The notes: a model not told the origin generated them from the sequence alone. Counted from the stretch's first letter, positions 25,963 through 34,827 are shown. The stretch: 64,000 nt of DNA from Paenibacillus dauci (GCF_000971985.1 NZ_LAQQ01000001.1:1426001-1490000), one strand, 5' to 3'. Numbers and translations: made by a program.

Positions 25963-27333
25963 TTACTTGGCTTGCCCCGCTGTCCATCTTGACTGCACGG
26001 TATACAGCACAATTACGAGTACAACCAGCAATGCCAATCCGGAGAAGATATTACTGAATGTGTAGGCCTCGCTGAACAGTGCGGCAGGATTCAGATGGAA
26101 CCCGCGCGCATCGCTATCAATGACTTTACCAATAATACTCGTCGCCATCGCACCTGCAATAAAGTTCAGCAGGGAGAACATACCCATGCCTACCCCTACC
26201 TGATCCTTGGTCAATGTACGGGAGATTGTATTGGACATGGCAATCTGCATAAAGGTCTGACCTACATTACCGAAGATCAGCAGGAACAATACCACATACG
26301 GCGAGATCCCCACCATAATCGACAAGGTAACAAAGCAGATAAAGATCAGCGTCGTAGCCATATAGACCAGATACGAGTTGCCTTTGCGGTCAGCGAGCCG
26401 TCCACCCTGACGTCCCAGAATCGCAGAGCAGATCGCTGCCGGGAACATAATCAGACCGATAATGGCAGGCGACAATCCATTCAGACTGGACAGAAACTGT
26501 GGTGTCAGGAACGGCAATCCAAAGCTCATACCTGTCGCCAGAAACGCGATAAACAGGCTGAACGAATACTGACGATTGCGGAACAGCTGAGGCTGGATAA
26601 ATGGCTCTTTGGCTGTGCGGATACGAATAATGAACAGCACGAGCAAAATAACGCCGACTACCAGACTGATCCAGTTGCTCTGCGAAATGGAGAGCAGCAG
26701 TAAGGCTACCGTACCCCCGAGCAGTCCACCGCCGAGAAAATCAATCTTCTGTGCGGTGCCTCTGGCGTCGTCCAGGTATTTACGGAAAAATGGCAGGGCA
26801 ATCAGCGGCAGAATAGACAGCAGGAACAAAAAGCGCCAGCTGGCAAAGCTGGTCACGAGACCCGCTACAATCGGAGCAATCGCGGTACCGAGTGCCAGAC
26901 CGACCGCTGTCATGCCGAGCGCTGCACCGCGCTTTTCCTGCGGGAAGTAACGAACCGGGACAATCATCGCGGTAGCAGGAATAACAGCCGCTCCTGCTGC
27001 CTGAAGCACGCGACCCAGAATCATCATCCAGAAATGCGTAGCCGTCAGACCGACGATTGAACCGAGTGCGAAGAAGATCAGACCAAATGTAAGCAGATCC
27101 TTGAGACGATATTTATCCGCCAGCTTGCCGTAAGTGACGGAGCCGACAGCATAGACGATCATATAGGCGGTCAGCAGCCAGCTGACTTCGGATGCACCGA
27201 TATGGAATTCCTGGCTGATGATCGGCATAACCACATTGAACATAGAGGCGTTCATCACGGAAAATACCAGTGTAAAAGCAAGCACCCGCATCAATTTATC
27301 GCCGTTCGGGTAAACCTGTTGTTCCTGATTCAT
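25963..27333 (-). CDS. MFS drug-efflux transporter (DHA2-like)
   Basis: A 456-residue proton antiporter of the major facilitator superfamily, with about 12-14 membrane helices. Visible marks are WLLTAYMIVYAVGSVTYGKL with DKYRLKD (motif A), LGRVLQAAGAAVIPA (motif B) and GLALGTAIAPIVAGLV (motif C, the antiporter motif). The best resemblance is to TetL/Bmr3-like exporters. It lies 87 bases after a MarR-family gene on the same strand, so that repressor likely controls it. The substrate is unknown. Confidence 0.88.
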   Translation of the reverse strand: MNQEQQVYPNGDKLMRVLAFTLVFSVMNASMFNVVMPIISQEFHIGASEVSWLLTAYMIVYAVGSVTYGKLADKYRLKDLLTFGLIFFALGSIVGLTATHFWMMILGRVLQAAGAAVIPATAMIVPVRYFPQEKRGAALGMTAVGLALGTAIAPIVAGLVTSFASWRFLFLLSILPLIALPFFRKYLDDARGTAQKIDFLGGGLLGGTVALLLLSISQSNWISLVVGVILLVLFIIRIRTAKEPFIQPQLFRNRQYSFSLFIAFLATGMSFGLPFLTPQFLSSLNGLSPAIIGLIMFPAAICSAILGRQGGRLADRKGNSYLVYMATTLIFICFVTLSIMVGISPYVVLFLLIFGNVGQTFMQIAMSNTISRTLTKDQVGVGMGMFSLLNFIAGAMATSIIGKVIDSDARGFHLNPAALFSEAYTFSNIFSGLALLVVLVIVLYTVQSRWTAGQAK

Positions 27334-27420
27334 GAGGGGATAGATTCCTTTCTATAATTCAAAATATGAAATGTATGAAACAAGCTTGCTTGGTAGACCA
27401 TAGAAAGTGCTATAACACTC

Positions 27421-27876
27421 TCAAGACTGCCGATAAACCTGGTGCAACTTGGATAGCAATCCGGTAAGCTGCCGAAGCTCCTCGTCTGTCAGCGCATTAC
27501 GTGAGCGCAGTTTGACCTCTTCTACTGCAGCATGAGCGGATTGATTCATCTGCTGTCCAGCCTCGGTTAATTCATTCTGACGCATCCGTGCATCTTCCGG
27601 ATGACTGCGGCGGGTGATCCAGCCTTTTTTCTCCATGCCGTTCATCAGGCTGGTAACGCTTGATTTCTCGATCATCAGTTGATGCTCCAGTTCTGTATTG
27701 GTCAGCCCCGGTGATTGGGATAAAGCATGCAGCGCCTGTCCCTGTTGGGGCGTCAAACCGAGCGGACGAAGTACCGCCTCAATCTCGCGCCGGATCATAA
27801 TGTAGAGCACTTTGACGATATGGGCAGGACTATCCATCGTCTCGCTGGAAGGTACCGATTGGGAATCCATGAGCAA
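27421..27876 (-). CDS. MarR-family transcriptional regulator
   Basis: A 151-residue winged-helix repressor. LTPQQGQALHALSQSPGLTN and TELEHQLMIEKSSVTSLMNG form the DNA-binding helices, followed by the wing KKGWITRRSHPEDARMRQ. The TTG start at 27876 is preferred: AGGAAG is six bases ahead, while ATG at 27870 would be 12 bases away. Overlapping palindromes in its promoter suggest autoregulation. It leads a two-gene unit with the efflux transporter. Confidence 0.9.
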   Translation of the reverse strand: MLMDSQSVPSSETMDSPAHIVKVLYIMIRREIEAVLRPLGLTPQQGQALHALSQSPGLTNTELEHQLMIEKSSVTSLMNGMEKKGWITRRSHPEDARMRQNELTEAGQQMNQSAHAAVEEVKLRSRNALTDEELRQLTGLLSKLHQVYRQS

Positions 27877-27926
27877 TAATTACTTCCTTTCCGGTGCAAT
27901 GTTTCGAATGTGCATGAACGATTACG

Positions 27927-27974
27927 TTAGTTCGAACTCGAACTAATATTAGTTTAGCCCGCAACTATTGTCAA
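27927..27974 (-). promoter_or_regulatory. marR-efflux promoter with overlapping palindromic operator
   Basis: TTGACA (27969-27974, minus strand) and TAATAT (27946-27951) are spaced by 17. TTAGTTCG/CGAACTAA (27927-27934 and 27939-27946) and AACTAATATTAGTT (27941-27954) are perfect palindromes over and just past the -10, well placed for MarR repression. Confidence 0.75.
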
Positions 27975-28010
27975 TACAATGATTAAGATTTTACATTGTA
28001 AAATTCAAGC

Positions 28011-28050
28011 AAAAAAAGCATGGATACTGGTAAGTTCCAGTTTCCATGCT
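28011..28050 (-). terminator. deoR terminator
   Basis: AGCATGGATACTGG (28017-28030) pairs with CCAGTTTCCATGCT (28037-28050) with one mismatch and is followed on the minus strand by seven T residues. Confidence 0.85.
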
Positions 28051-28159
28051 GTATTCGAAAAACAATATATATGGGATCAACACATTAGCATCTTCCTATT
28101 CCAGGGATAGGGGTCTGAGCTCGTGACTCGCTTAGATCTCACTTGATCTCCATACCGCC

Positions 28160-29101
28160 TTATGTACCAGTCAGCAACGCCTGGGCAGTAAACTGGTCGG
28201 TAACCAGAATATTCGCATATTTCCCTACCAAAGCCGCTTCGATTGCTTCGATCTTACGCTGGCCGCCGGTAACCAGAATCGATTTTTCCTTTTTGCGCAG
28301 ATCAGGCAGATCGATCCCTACCGTCCGATCATTGATCGCGGGACTGCAGATATTACCGTCCTTATCGAAGAAACGTGAACAGATATCGCCTACACCGGTT
28401 CGTTGCAGCAGCTGCTGTTCTTCTTTGTTAAAATAGCCCAGCCGGAATAGTAAGGCATCTTCCTTGACTGTCCCCACGGTAAACATGGCAATATTCGCCT
28501 GCCGGCCCAGTTCAATAATGCGCTGGATATGACGATCTTCCTCAACCATACGCTTCACTTCAATATTATCGAAAATTACTGGCAAAGGAAGATAGCGTGC
28601 ACTCGTGTGATAAGCTTCGGCGAACAGATTGACTGTCTCGGCTGCGTACGTATTCACATGGGAGTGACTGACACCTCCTTTGAGCTGAACGACTTCTACG
28701 CCGCGTACCTGCTTCTGTTCCAGCTGCCGGGCTACCGAATACATGGTCGTTCCCCAGGTTACACCGATAATATCCGAATCCTGCACAATCTCATACAGAT
28801 AGTCCGCAGCCCGCTTGCTGATATGCTTCTGGATCTCCTTGTATTCATTGACTGGAGAATAGCATACATGCACGGTATCCAGCTTGTACTTGCGTTTGAG
28901 CTGCTCGGCGAGCTCATCCAGATCTTCCAGCGGATCGACGATATTGATCCGCACGTAACCTTTTTCCTTGGCATACTGCAGCAGGCGGGATACCGTCGGC
29001 CGGGATACTCCCAGTCTTGAGGCAATCTCCTGCTGACTGTAATCCGACAAATAATATAACCGGGCGGTCTCGATGCTGAGCCGCTGTTTCTCATGATCCA
29101 T
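28160..29101 (-). CDS. deoR: Deoxyribonucleoside regulator DeoR (SorC family)
   Basis: A 313-residue repressor with an N-terminal helix-turn-helix (YSQQEIASRLGVSRPTVSRL, residues 21-40) and a sugar-phosphate-binding domain (GVTWGTTMYSVA; GDICSRFFDKDGNICSPAIN; ILVTGGQRKIEAIEAAL). It matches B. subtilis DeoR closely over its length; that protein is released from DNA by deoxyribose-5-phosphate. The start is set at 29101, since this matches the family N-terminus. In B. subtilis deoR adjoins its operon; here the operon is 16 kb away with a matching operator. Confidence 0.93.
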   Translation of the reverse strand: MDHEKQRLSIETARLYYLSDYSQQEIASRLGVSRPTVSRLLQYAKEKGYVRINIVDPLEDLDELAEQLKRKYKLDTVHVCYSPVNEYKEIQKHISKRAADYLYEIVQDSDIIGVTWGTTMYSVARQLEQKQVRGVEVVQLKGGVSHSHVNTYAAETVNLFAEAYHTSARYLPLPVIFDNIEVKRMVEEDRHIQRIIELGRQANIAMFTVGTVKEDALLFRLGYFNKEEQQLLQRTGVGDICSRFFDKDGNICSPAINDRTVGIDLPDLRKKEKSILVTGGQRKIEAIEAALVGKYANILVTDQFTAQALLTGT

Positions 29102-29515
29102 CGTTTCATCCCACATCTCTATCGTGATCTTGTCTGTGCCCTTGCATGCACAGATACCGTTTACATATTATACATTTTTCCCAAAATAATTACGATAAGT
29201 GGATTCAAACTACTTTGCTGCACCCTCTACATAATATACATCCACATGATGATAATATGCATGTATCCTACTCTGTTTTGCTATTCTGAGCTTGATTATG
29301 GAACGGTGTGGAGAAGCATTTTCTTTAACATATATTTTTCCACATTTCATTTATATTGTGAACGTTAAATGAAGATTATGGTATTTCGTCCCTTTAACGT
29401 TTGTAGTGGATAAATTAGGGTATTGGTAGTATAGGCTTTATTTTCATCAATATAGTTTTTTGCAATACGATATTGAAGGAAAAAGTCAAAACAACTGAAT
29501 ATTGGAGGTATGATT
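29102..29515. other. deoR-catalase intergenic region
   Basis: Besides the sigma-B-like promoter, a 9-base perfect inverted repeat AACGTTAAA (29361-29369) and TTTAACGTT (29393-29401) overlaps its -35. No gene seen. Confidence 0.55.
29399..29423 (+). promoter_or_regulatory. Candidate sigma-B promoter of the catalase gene
   Basis: GTTTGT (29399-29404), 13 bases, GGGTAT (29418-29423) compared with the sigma-B consensus GTTTAA-N12-14-GGGTAT: a full -10 and four of six at -35. Stress control fits the catalase. Confidence 0.6.
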
Positions 29516-30415
29516 ATGTTCACACGTCTTGACCAGATTATGATTGAAATCCCGGATGTGGACCGTCCCGACCCTAATGCAGCAGCTGCTGTACAGGAAC
29601 TGCTGGGCGGCAAATTCGGTGAGATGTCGACTCTGAACAATTATCTGTACCAGTCTTTTAATTTCCGTAACAAGACCAAGCTCAAGCCGTTCTACGATCT
29701 GGTAACGAGTATTACTGCCGAAGAACTGGGGCATGTGGAGCTTGTCGCGCACGGAATTAACAAGATTCAGTCCGGCTCCACGTCCTACAAGGAACCAGAC
29801 GATACTCCTCTGGATTCAGTGAAAAATGCCAGACTCAGCTATCCATACCTCGCTGGTGCCCAGGGAGCTATGCCGCGTGATTCCATGGGTAGACCATGGA
29901 CAGGCGACAATGTGTTCAACAGTGGTAATCTGGTAGAGGATCTGCTGCACAACTTCTTCCTGGAGTGTGGTGCCAGAACACATAAGATGAAAGTCTATGA
30001 AATGACAGATCATCCGGCAGCACGCGAAGTCGTAGGCTTCCTGCTGGTTCGTGGTGGTGTGCACGTTGTGGCGTATGCCAAAGCTCTGCAAATGGCTACC
30101 GGCGTAGATGTTACCAAACTTGTACCTGTTCCTTCATTGAGCAACAAAGCATTCAATGAAGCACGTAAATACGAGGACAAAGGTGTTCACACCAAGCTGT
30201 ATACTCACAGTACTGAAGACTTCAAAGCCATTGATCAGATCTGGAAAGGTACCCATCCGGAAGATGGATTACCACTGGAAGTCATCCATGGATTCCCTGA
30301 AGGTGTTCCTGTACCCGAGTATCCGGAAGTGGAAGAAGAGTTCGCACCGGGCATTTCCCAGGAAGATTTTGCCGAGATTGCCAAGCGTCTCAAAGCGAAC
30401 GGAAATATTAAATAA
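29516..30415 (+). CDS. Manganese catalase
   Basis: A 299-residue non-haem catalase that breaks down hydrogen peroxide with a di-manganese centre. The ferritin-like bundle carries the metal ligands: LLGGKFGEMSTLNNYLYQSF (Glu near residue 36), TAEELGHVELVAHGI (Glu and His), and a second pair in NFFLECGARTHKMKVYEM and HPAAREVVGFLLVRGGVH. GGAGG sits seven bases before ATG 29516 but only one base before ATG 29510, so the later start is taken. Single gene with its own terminator and possible sigma-B promoter; resembles B. subtilis YdbD. Confidence 0.94.
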   Translation: MFTRLDQIMIEIPDVDRPDPNAAAAVQELLGGKFGEMSTLNNYLYQSFNFRNKTKLKPFYDLVTSITAEELGHVELVAHGINKIQSGSTSYKEPDDTPLDSVKNARLSYPYLAGAQGAMPRDSMGRPWTGDNVFNSGNLVEDLLHNFFLECGARTHKMKVYEMTDHPAAREVVGFLLVRGGVHVVAYAKALQMATGVDVTKLVPVPSLSNKAFNEARKYEDKGVHTKLYTHSTEDFKAIDQIWKGTHPEDGLPLEVIHGFPEGVPVPEYPEVEEEFAPGISQEDFAEIAKRLKANGNIK

Positions 30416-30428
30416 ATCAGGTTTTATC

Positions 30429-30460
30429 AAGCCTGCGCCCTTGCTGGTGCAGGCTTTTTT
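30429..30460 (+). terminator. Terminator of the catalase gene
   Basis: AAGCCTGC and GCAGGCTT (30429-30436, 30449-30456) followed by TTTT, 14 bases past the stop. Confidence 0.85.
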
Positions 30461-30514
30461 GTGCTTTGCCAGGTGGCTTGCCAACCCATTTATTTATTAA
30501 ATTTTTAGCATACG

Positions 30515-30539
30515 GTTTAAATTGGTTATCAGTGGTTAA
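30515..30539 (+). promoter_or_regulatory. Weak candidate sigma-B promoter of the GlsB-like gene
   Basis: GTTTAA (exact -35), 13 bases, GGTTAA (four of six at -10). Offered because this protein family is often general-stress controlled. Confidence 0.35.
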
Positions 30540-30672
30540 TAAATAGACGTGAAGAGATAATCGAATACATTTTCCAAACTAACTTACTAGCTTCACGGAT
30601 ATCCTAAGTTATCTTGAAAAATTATTCGAATATCTTAATAAAGATACTTATTTATATTAGGAGGAAAACATT

Positions 30673-30930
30673 ATGGGATTCATTTGGTCATTAATCGTAG
30701 GTGGTATTATTGGTTGGATCGCAGGTATGATCGTAGGCCGCGATATTCCGGGTGGTATCATTGGTAATATTATCGCAGGTTTCATCGGTGGTTGGTTGGG
30801 TAACATGCTGCTGGGTAACTGGGGTCCGGAAATCGGTGGATTCTTCGTTATTCAATCGATTATCGGTGCCGTGGTACTGGTATTCATCGCAAGCATGATC
30901 TTCCGTTCTATGCGTCGTACGCGTAGCTAA
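30673..30930 (+). CDS. GlsB/YeaQ/YmgE-family stress membrane protein
   Basis: An 85-residue, very hydrophobic, glycine-rich protein with three membrane segments (FIWSLIVGGIIGWIAGMIVG; GGIIGNIIAGFIGGWLGNML; FVIQSIIGAVVLVFIASMI) and a basic tail MRRTRS. This is the transglycosylase-associated protein family, linked to envelope and alkaline stress but without known chemistry. AGGAGGAAAACATT precedes the ATG. Single gene with a strong terminator. Confidence 0.92.
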   Translation: MGFIWSLIVGGIIGWIAGMIVGRDIPGGIIGNIIAGFIGGWLGNMLLGNWGPEIGGFFVIQSIIGAVVLVFIASMIFRSMRRTRS

Positions 30931-30972
30931 CTAATCGGATAGATGATTACGGAACATTAACGTTCCCCGTAG

Positions 30973-31004
30973 AAAAGCCCGCTCTTTTGCAGAGCGGGCT
31001 TTTT
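30973..31004 (+). terminator. Terminator of the GlsB-like gene
   Basis: AAAAGCCCGCTCT and AGAGCGGGCTTTT (30973-30985, 30991-31003). A further small palindrome GGAAC-N6-GTTCC lies at 30951-30966. Confidence 0.9.
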
Positions 31005-31110
31005 GCTGTGTGAAAAGACTGGTATGAATTTCCTCCTCCAAATTATCAATCGCAGCGTTACGAAAAGGGTAATCATTAAAGATACAATTTATATAACAAG
31101 GATGGTGAAT

Positions 31111-32184
31111 ATGTACTTTATTGATGGCTTGATACAATGGTATTACAATGTACGCTGGATCGATCTGTTCGTATCCATCGTCATTTTGATTCTATTTTTA
31201 CTGTTCCGTAAGCTGTTTACCCGGTATTTGTTTGCATTTGTAATTGGACGATTCAAAGAACATCCGGCGCTAATTCGCTGGGCAGAGGCATTTGAGAAGC
31301 CGCTGCAGTATTTCTTTATTCTGATCGGTACATACGCAGCACTGCGTTACTTTATGCATGAACAGTGGAGCTTTGTGATCGATATCAATCGGATCTACCG
31401 CAGTATCAGCGTGATCCTGCTGGGTTGGGGGTTCTACAATGTGTCTGCCGCCTCCTCCATTCTATTGGAAAGTGTAGGCAAAAAGTTCGGTCTCGATTCT
31501 TCGAGCATGATCATTCCTTTCCTGTCCAAATTGATCCGGTTTATCGTTGTTGTACTGGCAGTGACCAGTATTGGTGCCGAATGGGGATTCAGCATTAATG
31601 GTGTAGTCGCCGGTATGGGTCTGGGTACACTCGCCATATCGCTGGCTGCCCAGGAATCACTCAGCAATATTATCGCAGGGATTGTGATTATTCTGGAGAA
31701 ACCTTTTTCCAAAGGAGACTGGATCTCTACACCAGATATAGAAGGCATCGTCGAAGATATTACATTCCGCAGTTCCAAAATACGTACATTTACCGATGCG
31801 CTGGTTATCGTTCCAAATTCCAAGCTGGCGTCATCGGCGATTACGAACGGCAGCCAAATGGGCAAACGCAAAATATTTTTCAATATCAAGCTGTCCTTGC
31901 AGACACCGGGAGACCGCATTGAACGAATCGTCGATCGGCTGACCGAGCATCTGGAGAATGACGAAGCTGTTGCTCCAGGATCTGTTATGGTCAAATTCAA
32001 TGAGTTCTACGAAAGCAGCCTGGGAATCATGGTACAATGTTTTACCAAATCTCCTGCATGGGGAGATAATCTGGAATATCGGCAAAAGTTGAATCTGCTG
32101 GTGATGCAGATTCTTCATGAAGAAGAAGCCAAGCTGGCCTATCCTACACATCGCGTGCTCGTTCAGGAACCGGACAAAGCGTAA
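31111..32184 (+). CDS. MscS-family mechanosensitive channel
   Basis: A 357-residue channel that opens under membrane tension to release solutes. Four membrane helices lie in the first half (DLFVSIVILILFLLFRKLF first). The pore helix is about residues 165-200 (VVAGMGLGTLAISLAAQESL), followed by the beta domain (FSKGDWISTPDIEGIVEDIT) and FTDALVIVPNSKLASSAITN, both MscS hallmarks. The start at 31111 is chosen for AAGGA eight bases ahead; the frame extends up to 31003, overlapping the previous terminator, so an earlier start is unlikely. Confidence 0.92.
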   Translation: MYFIDGLIQWYYNVRWIDLFVSIVILILFLLFRKLFTRYLFAFVIGRFKEHPALIRWAEAFEKPLQYFFILIGTYAALRYFMHEQWSFVIDINRIYRSISVILLGWGFYNVSAASSILLESVGKKFGLDSSSMIIPFLSKLIRFIVVVLAVTSIGAEWGFSINGVVAGMGLGTLAISLAAQESLSNIIAGIVIILEKPFSKGDWISTPDIEGIVEDITFRSSKIRTFTDALVIVPNSKLASSAITNGSQMGKRKIFFNIKLSLQTPGDRIERIVDRLTEHLENDEAVAPGSVMVKFNEFYESSLGIMVQCFTKSPAWGDNLEYRQKLNLLVMQILHEEEAKLAYPTHRVLVQEPDKA

Positions 32185-32208
32185 TTCTGTTGTATGGTTC
32201 ACTATACT

Positions 32209-32266
32209 AATATCCAGCAAAAAGCAGCCCTGTCATCCATAATAGGGCTGCTTTTTGCTGGATATT
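32209..32266. terminator. Bidirectional terminator between mscS and esterase genes
   Basis: Perfect 22-base arms 32209-32230 and 32245-32266 with core AAAAAGCAGCCC/GGGCTGCTTTTT. Confidence 0.92.
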
Positions 32267-32402
32267 AATATTATATTTTGCTTGATTCTTGTCTGAAGAG
32301 TGTAGCAGTACATGATTGGAGTGGATAATACTACTAGCTTGCATATAGATGATGTTCAAAGGGCCTGTTCGACTCTCTGTATCATTGAATTAGCCCTCTC
32401 TC

Positions 32403-33191
32403 CTAGCGAGACAGCGGCAGCCACTCCAGCACACGCTGAATCTTGGTATCCCAATAGCCCCACTCATGTTCTCCCGGTTCTTCTTCGTAAGTCAGCGGGA
32501 TATCCAGCTCTCTCATATGATCCCGGAAGCGGATATTATCTTCATAGAGAAAATCTTCGGTGCCACAGCACTGGTACAACTGCGGCAATGCTGCAGTTTC
32601 TTTGGTCGATGCCAGGTTCTGTGCAAGATGGAACAAATCATTATTCGAACCTCTGGCTTCTTCCGGCGAGCCAAAGATTCGCCGGACTTCAGCTTCATAA
32701 TCCTCATCACTACGAGTATACATAGATGTAATATCGGTTGCTCCAGACAGACTGGCTGCCGCTACATACCGCTCTGGCAGGCTCATACCCAGCTTGAGCG
32801 CTCCATAGCCTCCCATAGACAGGCCGGCTACGAAACGGTCTTCACGGCGATTAGAGAGGTTGAAAAATGATTCTGCGAGCCGAGGAAGTTCTTCACTGAC
32901 GAATGTAAAATATTTGCCACCCTGCTGCATATCCGTATAAAAGCTGCGATGTACATTGGGCATAACAATCGCCAGCCCATAGGCTGCTGCATAACGTTCT
33001 ATTGATGTGCGGCGCAGCCAGATCGTATGATCATCCGATAACCCATGCAGCAGATATAGTACAGGATGCTTGCCACTGGCAGCATGACCTTCCATACCGA
33101 TCTGGGTATGCGTCTCCTGGGGAATAATAACGTTCATGGAAGTCGATAAGCCCAGTACCTCTGAATAGAAATTGCATTGCATTAAAGCCAT
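32403..33191 (-). CDS. Esterase, tributyrin/S-formylglutathione hydrolase type
   Basis: A 262-residue alpha/beta hydrolase of the putative-esterase family (EstA/FrmB/antigen 85-like). [20 protein letters not shown] gives the oxyanion region, GLSMGGYG (Ser125) the nucleophile elbow, and GEHEWGYWD near the end the catalytic histidine. No signal peptide, so probably cytosolic. GGGAGGTATTCGAGT fixes the ATG at 33191; the frame runs to 33329 without a ribosome site. Substrate unknown; short acyl esters are typical. Confidence 0.88.
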   Translation of the reverse strand: MALMQCNFYSEVLGLSTSMNVIIPQETHTQIGMEGHAASGKHPVLYLLHGLSDDHTIWLRRTSIERYAAAYGLAIVMPNVHRSFYTDMQQGGKYFTFVSEELPRLAESFFNLSNRREDRFVAGLSMGGYGALKLGMSLPERYVAAASLSGATDITSMYTRSDEDYEAEVRRIFGSPEEARGSNNDLFHLAQNLASTKETAALPQLYQCCGTEDFLYEDNIRFRDHMRELDIPLTYEEEPGEHEWGYWDTKIQRVLEWLPLSR

Positions 33192-33491
33192 ACTCGAATA
33201 CCTCCCGGAAATGAAGTTGCTGTCGTTGCCTCTTTTATCATACCTCTTTTTAATAATGAAAGCGATTTCTCTTGTAGACATAATAATGGGCATGCTCCGG
33301 ATCGGAACATGCCCTGATATGTAGTTCACCCTAGTACTTCATGGATTCTCTCCATAACCGTACATAATCATTAACGTTAAATAGAATGCTTCAAGACTTT
33401 GCTGCTTATGTGTGGTCCTGGAAAGTCTGTTATTTATATTCCGTCCACCCTATAAATAAAGATGACGGTTGCTAATGAAATGGTGATCCTA
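33192..33491. other. Intergenic region with one hairpin
   Basis: GGGCATG (33288-33294) and CATGCCC (33308-33314) with inner CCG/CGG. It may end transcription of the small gene at 33492-33671, but lacks a T run. Nothing else seen. Confidence 0.4.
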
Positions 33492-33671
33492 TTAACGTCT
33501 TCTGTACGTAGTTACACTTGTAGTAGCTGCCATTTGAGCATTCAGCAGTTCTTGGAAACTTTGTCCGCCAGTATTTACACTGGTGTTGTCCGCTGTCATA
33601 GTTGCCGCTTGTGGTCTGAATTGCTGATGATTGTAGGGAGTTGCTTGATATACGCTTAAGTTGATGTTCAT
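33492..33671 (-). CDS. Unrecognised small protein, 59 residues
   Basis: A polar, Gln/Thr/Asn-rich peptide (MNINLSVYQATPYNHQQFRP near the start, GQSFQELLNAQMAATTS near the end). AAAGGAGCG lies nine bases ahead of the ATG, and wobble positions look codon-like. No signal, membrane segment or known motif. A perfect 21-base palindrome is located 49 bases upstream of the start. Divergent from the SLH-protein gene, with repeated operator-like motifs between. Probably real, function unknown. Confidence 0.6.
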   Translation of the reverse strand: MNINLSVYQATPYNHQQFRPQAATMTADNTSVNTGGQSFQELLNAQMAATTSVTTYRRR

Positions 33672-33719
33672 AACCTTTCACGCTCCTTTATGATAGTGGT
33701 TTAAGTTTCGTTTATCCGG

Positions 33720-34015
33720 AATAGGAAGTGACTTCCTATTGTTTCCTACGTGATACTTTAGTTAATTAAGTTATACCCTCTATTCTTCCTATTGAAAACA
33801 TTAAATAGTCCCGTTTTTGGCAGTATTTCATAAATGATTCAGCAGTCCTGGTTTCGTCAAAAATCTCTCAACCTTACTTAGGATTAATTTTGTAATTATT
33901 TGACTATAACTAAAACCAAAGACCTACATATGTCGAAAAAAGCAGTCATGATTGGGTGATACTTATTTCTAAAATAAATAATTAAAGGTATCGAAACTGC
34001 AACCTAATAGGAAGT
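33720..34015. promoter_or_regulatory. Cluster of AATAGGAAGT operator-like motifs
   Basis: AATAGGAAGT and ACTTCCTATT stand one base apart at 33720-33740 as a perfect palindrome. A half-site CTTCCTATT is at 33785-33793 and another AATAGGAAGT at 34006-34015. These fall between the divergent small gene and SLH gene, within a 401-base region that holds no other feature. They look like binding sites of one regulator; which one is unknown. Confidence 0.5.
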
Positions 34016-34072
34016 AGTCACGTCTGTAGGAGTAGGAATGACCAAAATATAGTCTGGAGAGGGGAATAGGAA

Positions 34073-34813
34073 ATGGGAATACAGCCTAAATGGTTGTCTC
34101 TTCTGACAGCTTCGGTGCTGACACTTTCAATTAGCGGACAGGCACTGGCAGCAGAGGGTACTTTTACGGATATTCGTAATGTGCAGGGACAACAAAAGAT
34201 CGAATCTCTCAAAGATCGTGGGTTTGTCAGTGGGGTAACAGCTACCGAGTTCAAACCGAATCAGACATTAAATGCCGCTCAGGGCATCCAGATGCTGGTG
34301 AACAGCTTCCAGTTGAGTCTGGCACAATATACATTTATCAAGGCACCACAAGCCAGCGACTCTTATACCAAGGTCAAAGATGGAGCATGGTATTCGGATG
34401 CATTTATTATCGCTGCTGTAAATGGAGTTGAAGTTCCGCGCTCGATTGATCCTGCAGCCGAGCTGACCCGTGAGCAATTTACCAATTATCTGATGGCATC
34501 CATGCAAAAAGCAGGCAATCTACCGATGATCAATATCAAACCGGTTACGATCAATGATGATGCCAAGCTCAACCCTTCCTACCAGGGAGCAGTGCAGCGT
34601 TCATTGGCAATGAATATCAATAAACTGGATGCCAAAGGCAACTTTGCACCCAAGGAAAAAATCACCCGTGCAGAAGCCGCAGTCATGATCTACAATGCGC
34701 TGGATTATCTGCAAAAGCATCCTCAAATGAGTCAGCCTGCAGCAGATGCTGATCCTGCAGCCGGAGAAGGCACCGCCGATACAGCATCAAGCGAGAACAC
34801 ACCTCAATCATAA
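34073..34813 (+). CDS. Secreted SLH-domain protein
   Basis: A 246-residue exported protein. The signal peptide ends about residue 26 (GQALA). Three degenerate S-layer-homology repeats follow: GTFTDIRNVQGQQKIESLKD (about 29-80), DGAWYSDAFIIAAVNGVEVP (about 100-150) and NPSYQGAVQRSLAMNINKL with KITRAEAAVMIYNALD (about 165-215). The tail is Ala/Asp/Gly/Ser-rich and disordered. SLH repeats anchor to pyruvylated wall polymer, but here they make up the whole protein, so its job is unclear. GAGAGGGGAATAGGAA precedes the ATG. Confidence 0.85.
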   Translation: MGIQPKWLSLLTASVLTLSISGQALAAEGTFTDIRNVQGQQKIESLKDRGFVSGVTATEFKPNQTLNAAQGIQMLVNSFQLSLAQYTFIKAPQASDSYTKVKDGAWYSDAFIIAAVNGVEVPRSIDPAAELTREQFTNYLMASMQKAGNLPMINIKPVTINDDAKLNPSYQGAVQRSLAMNINKLDAKGNFAPKEKITRAEAAVMIYNALDYLQKHPQMSQPAADADPAAGEGTADTASSENTPQS

Positions 34814-34827
34814 CGATAGATCATTTC

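Noticed and set aside
33472-33681. A 69-codon minus-strand frame covering the small gene
   Set aside because: It is the wrong frame; the 59-codon frame at 33492-33671 has the AAAGGAGCG site and better codon pattern.
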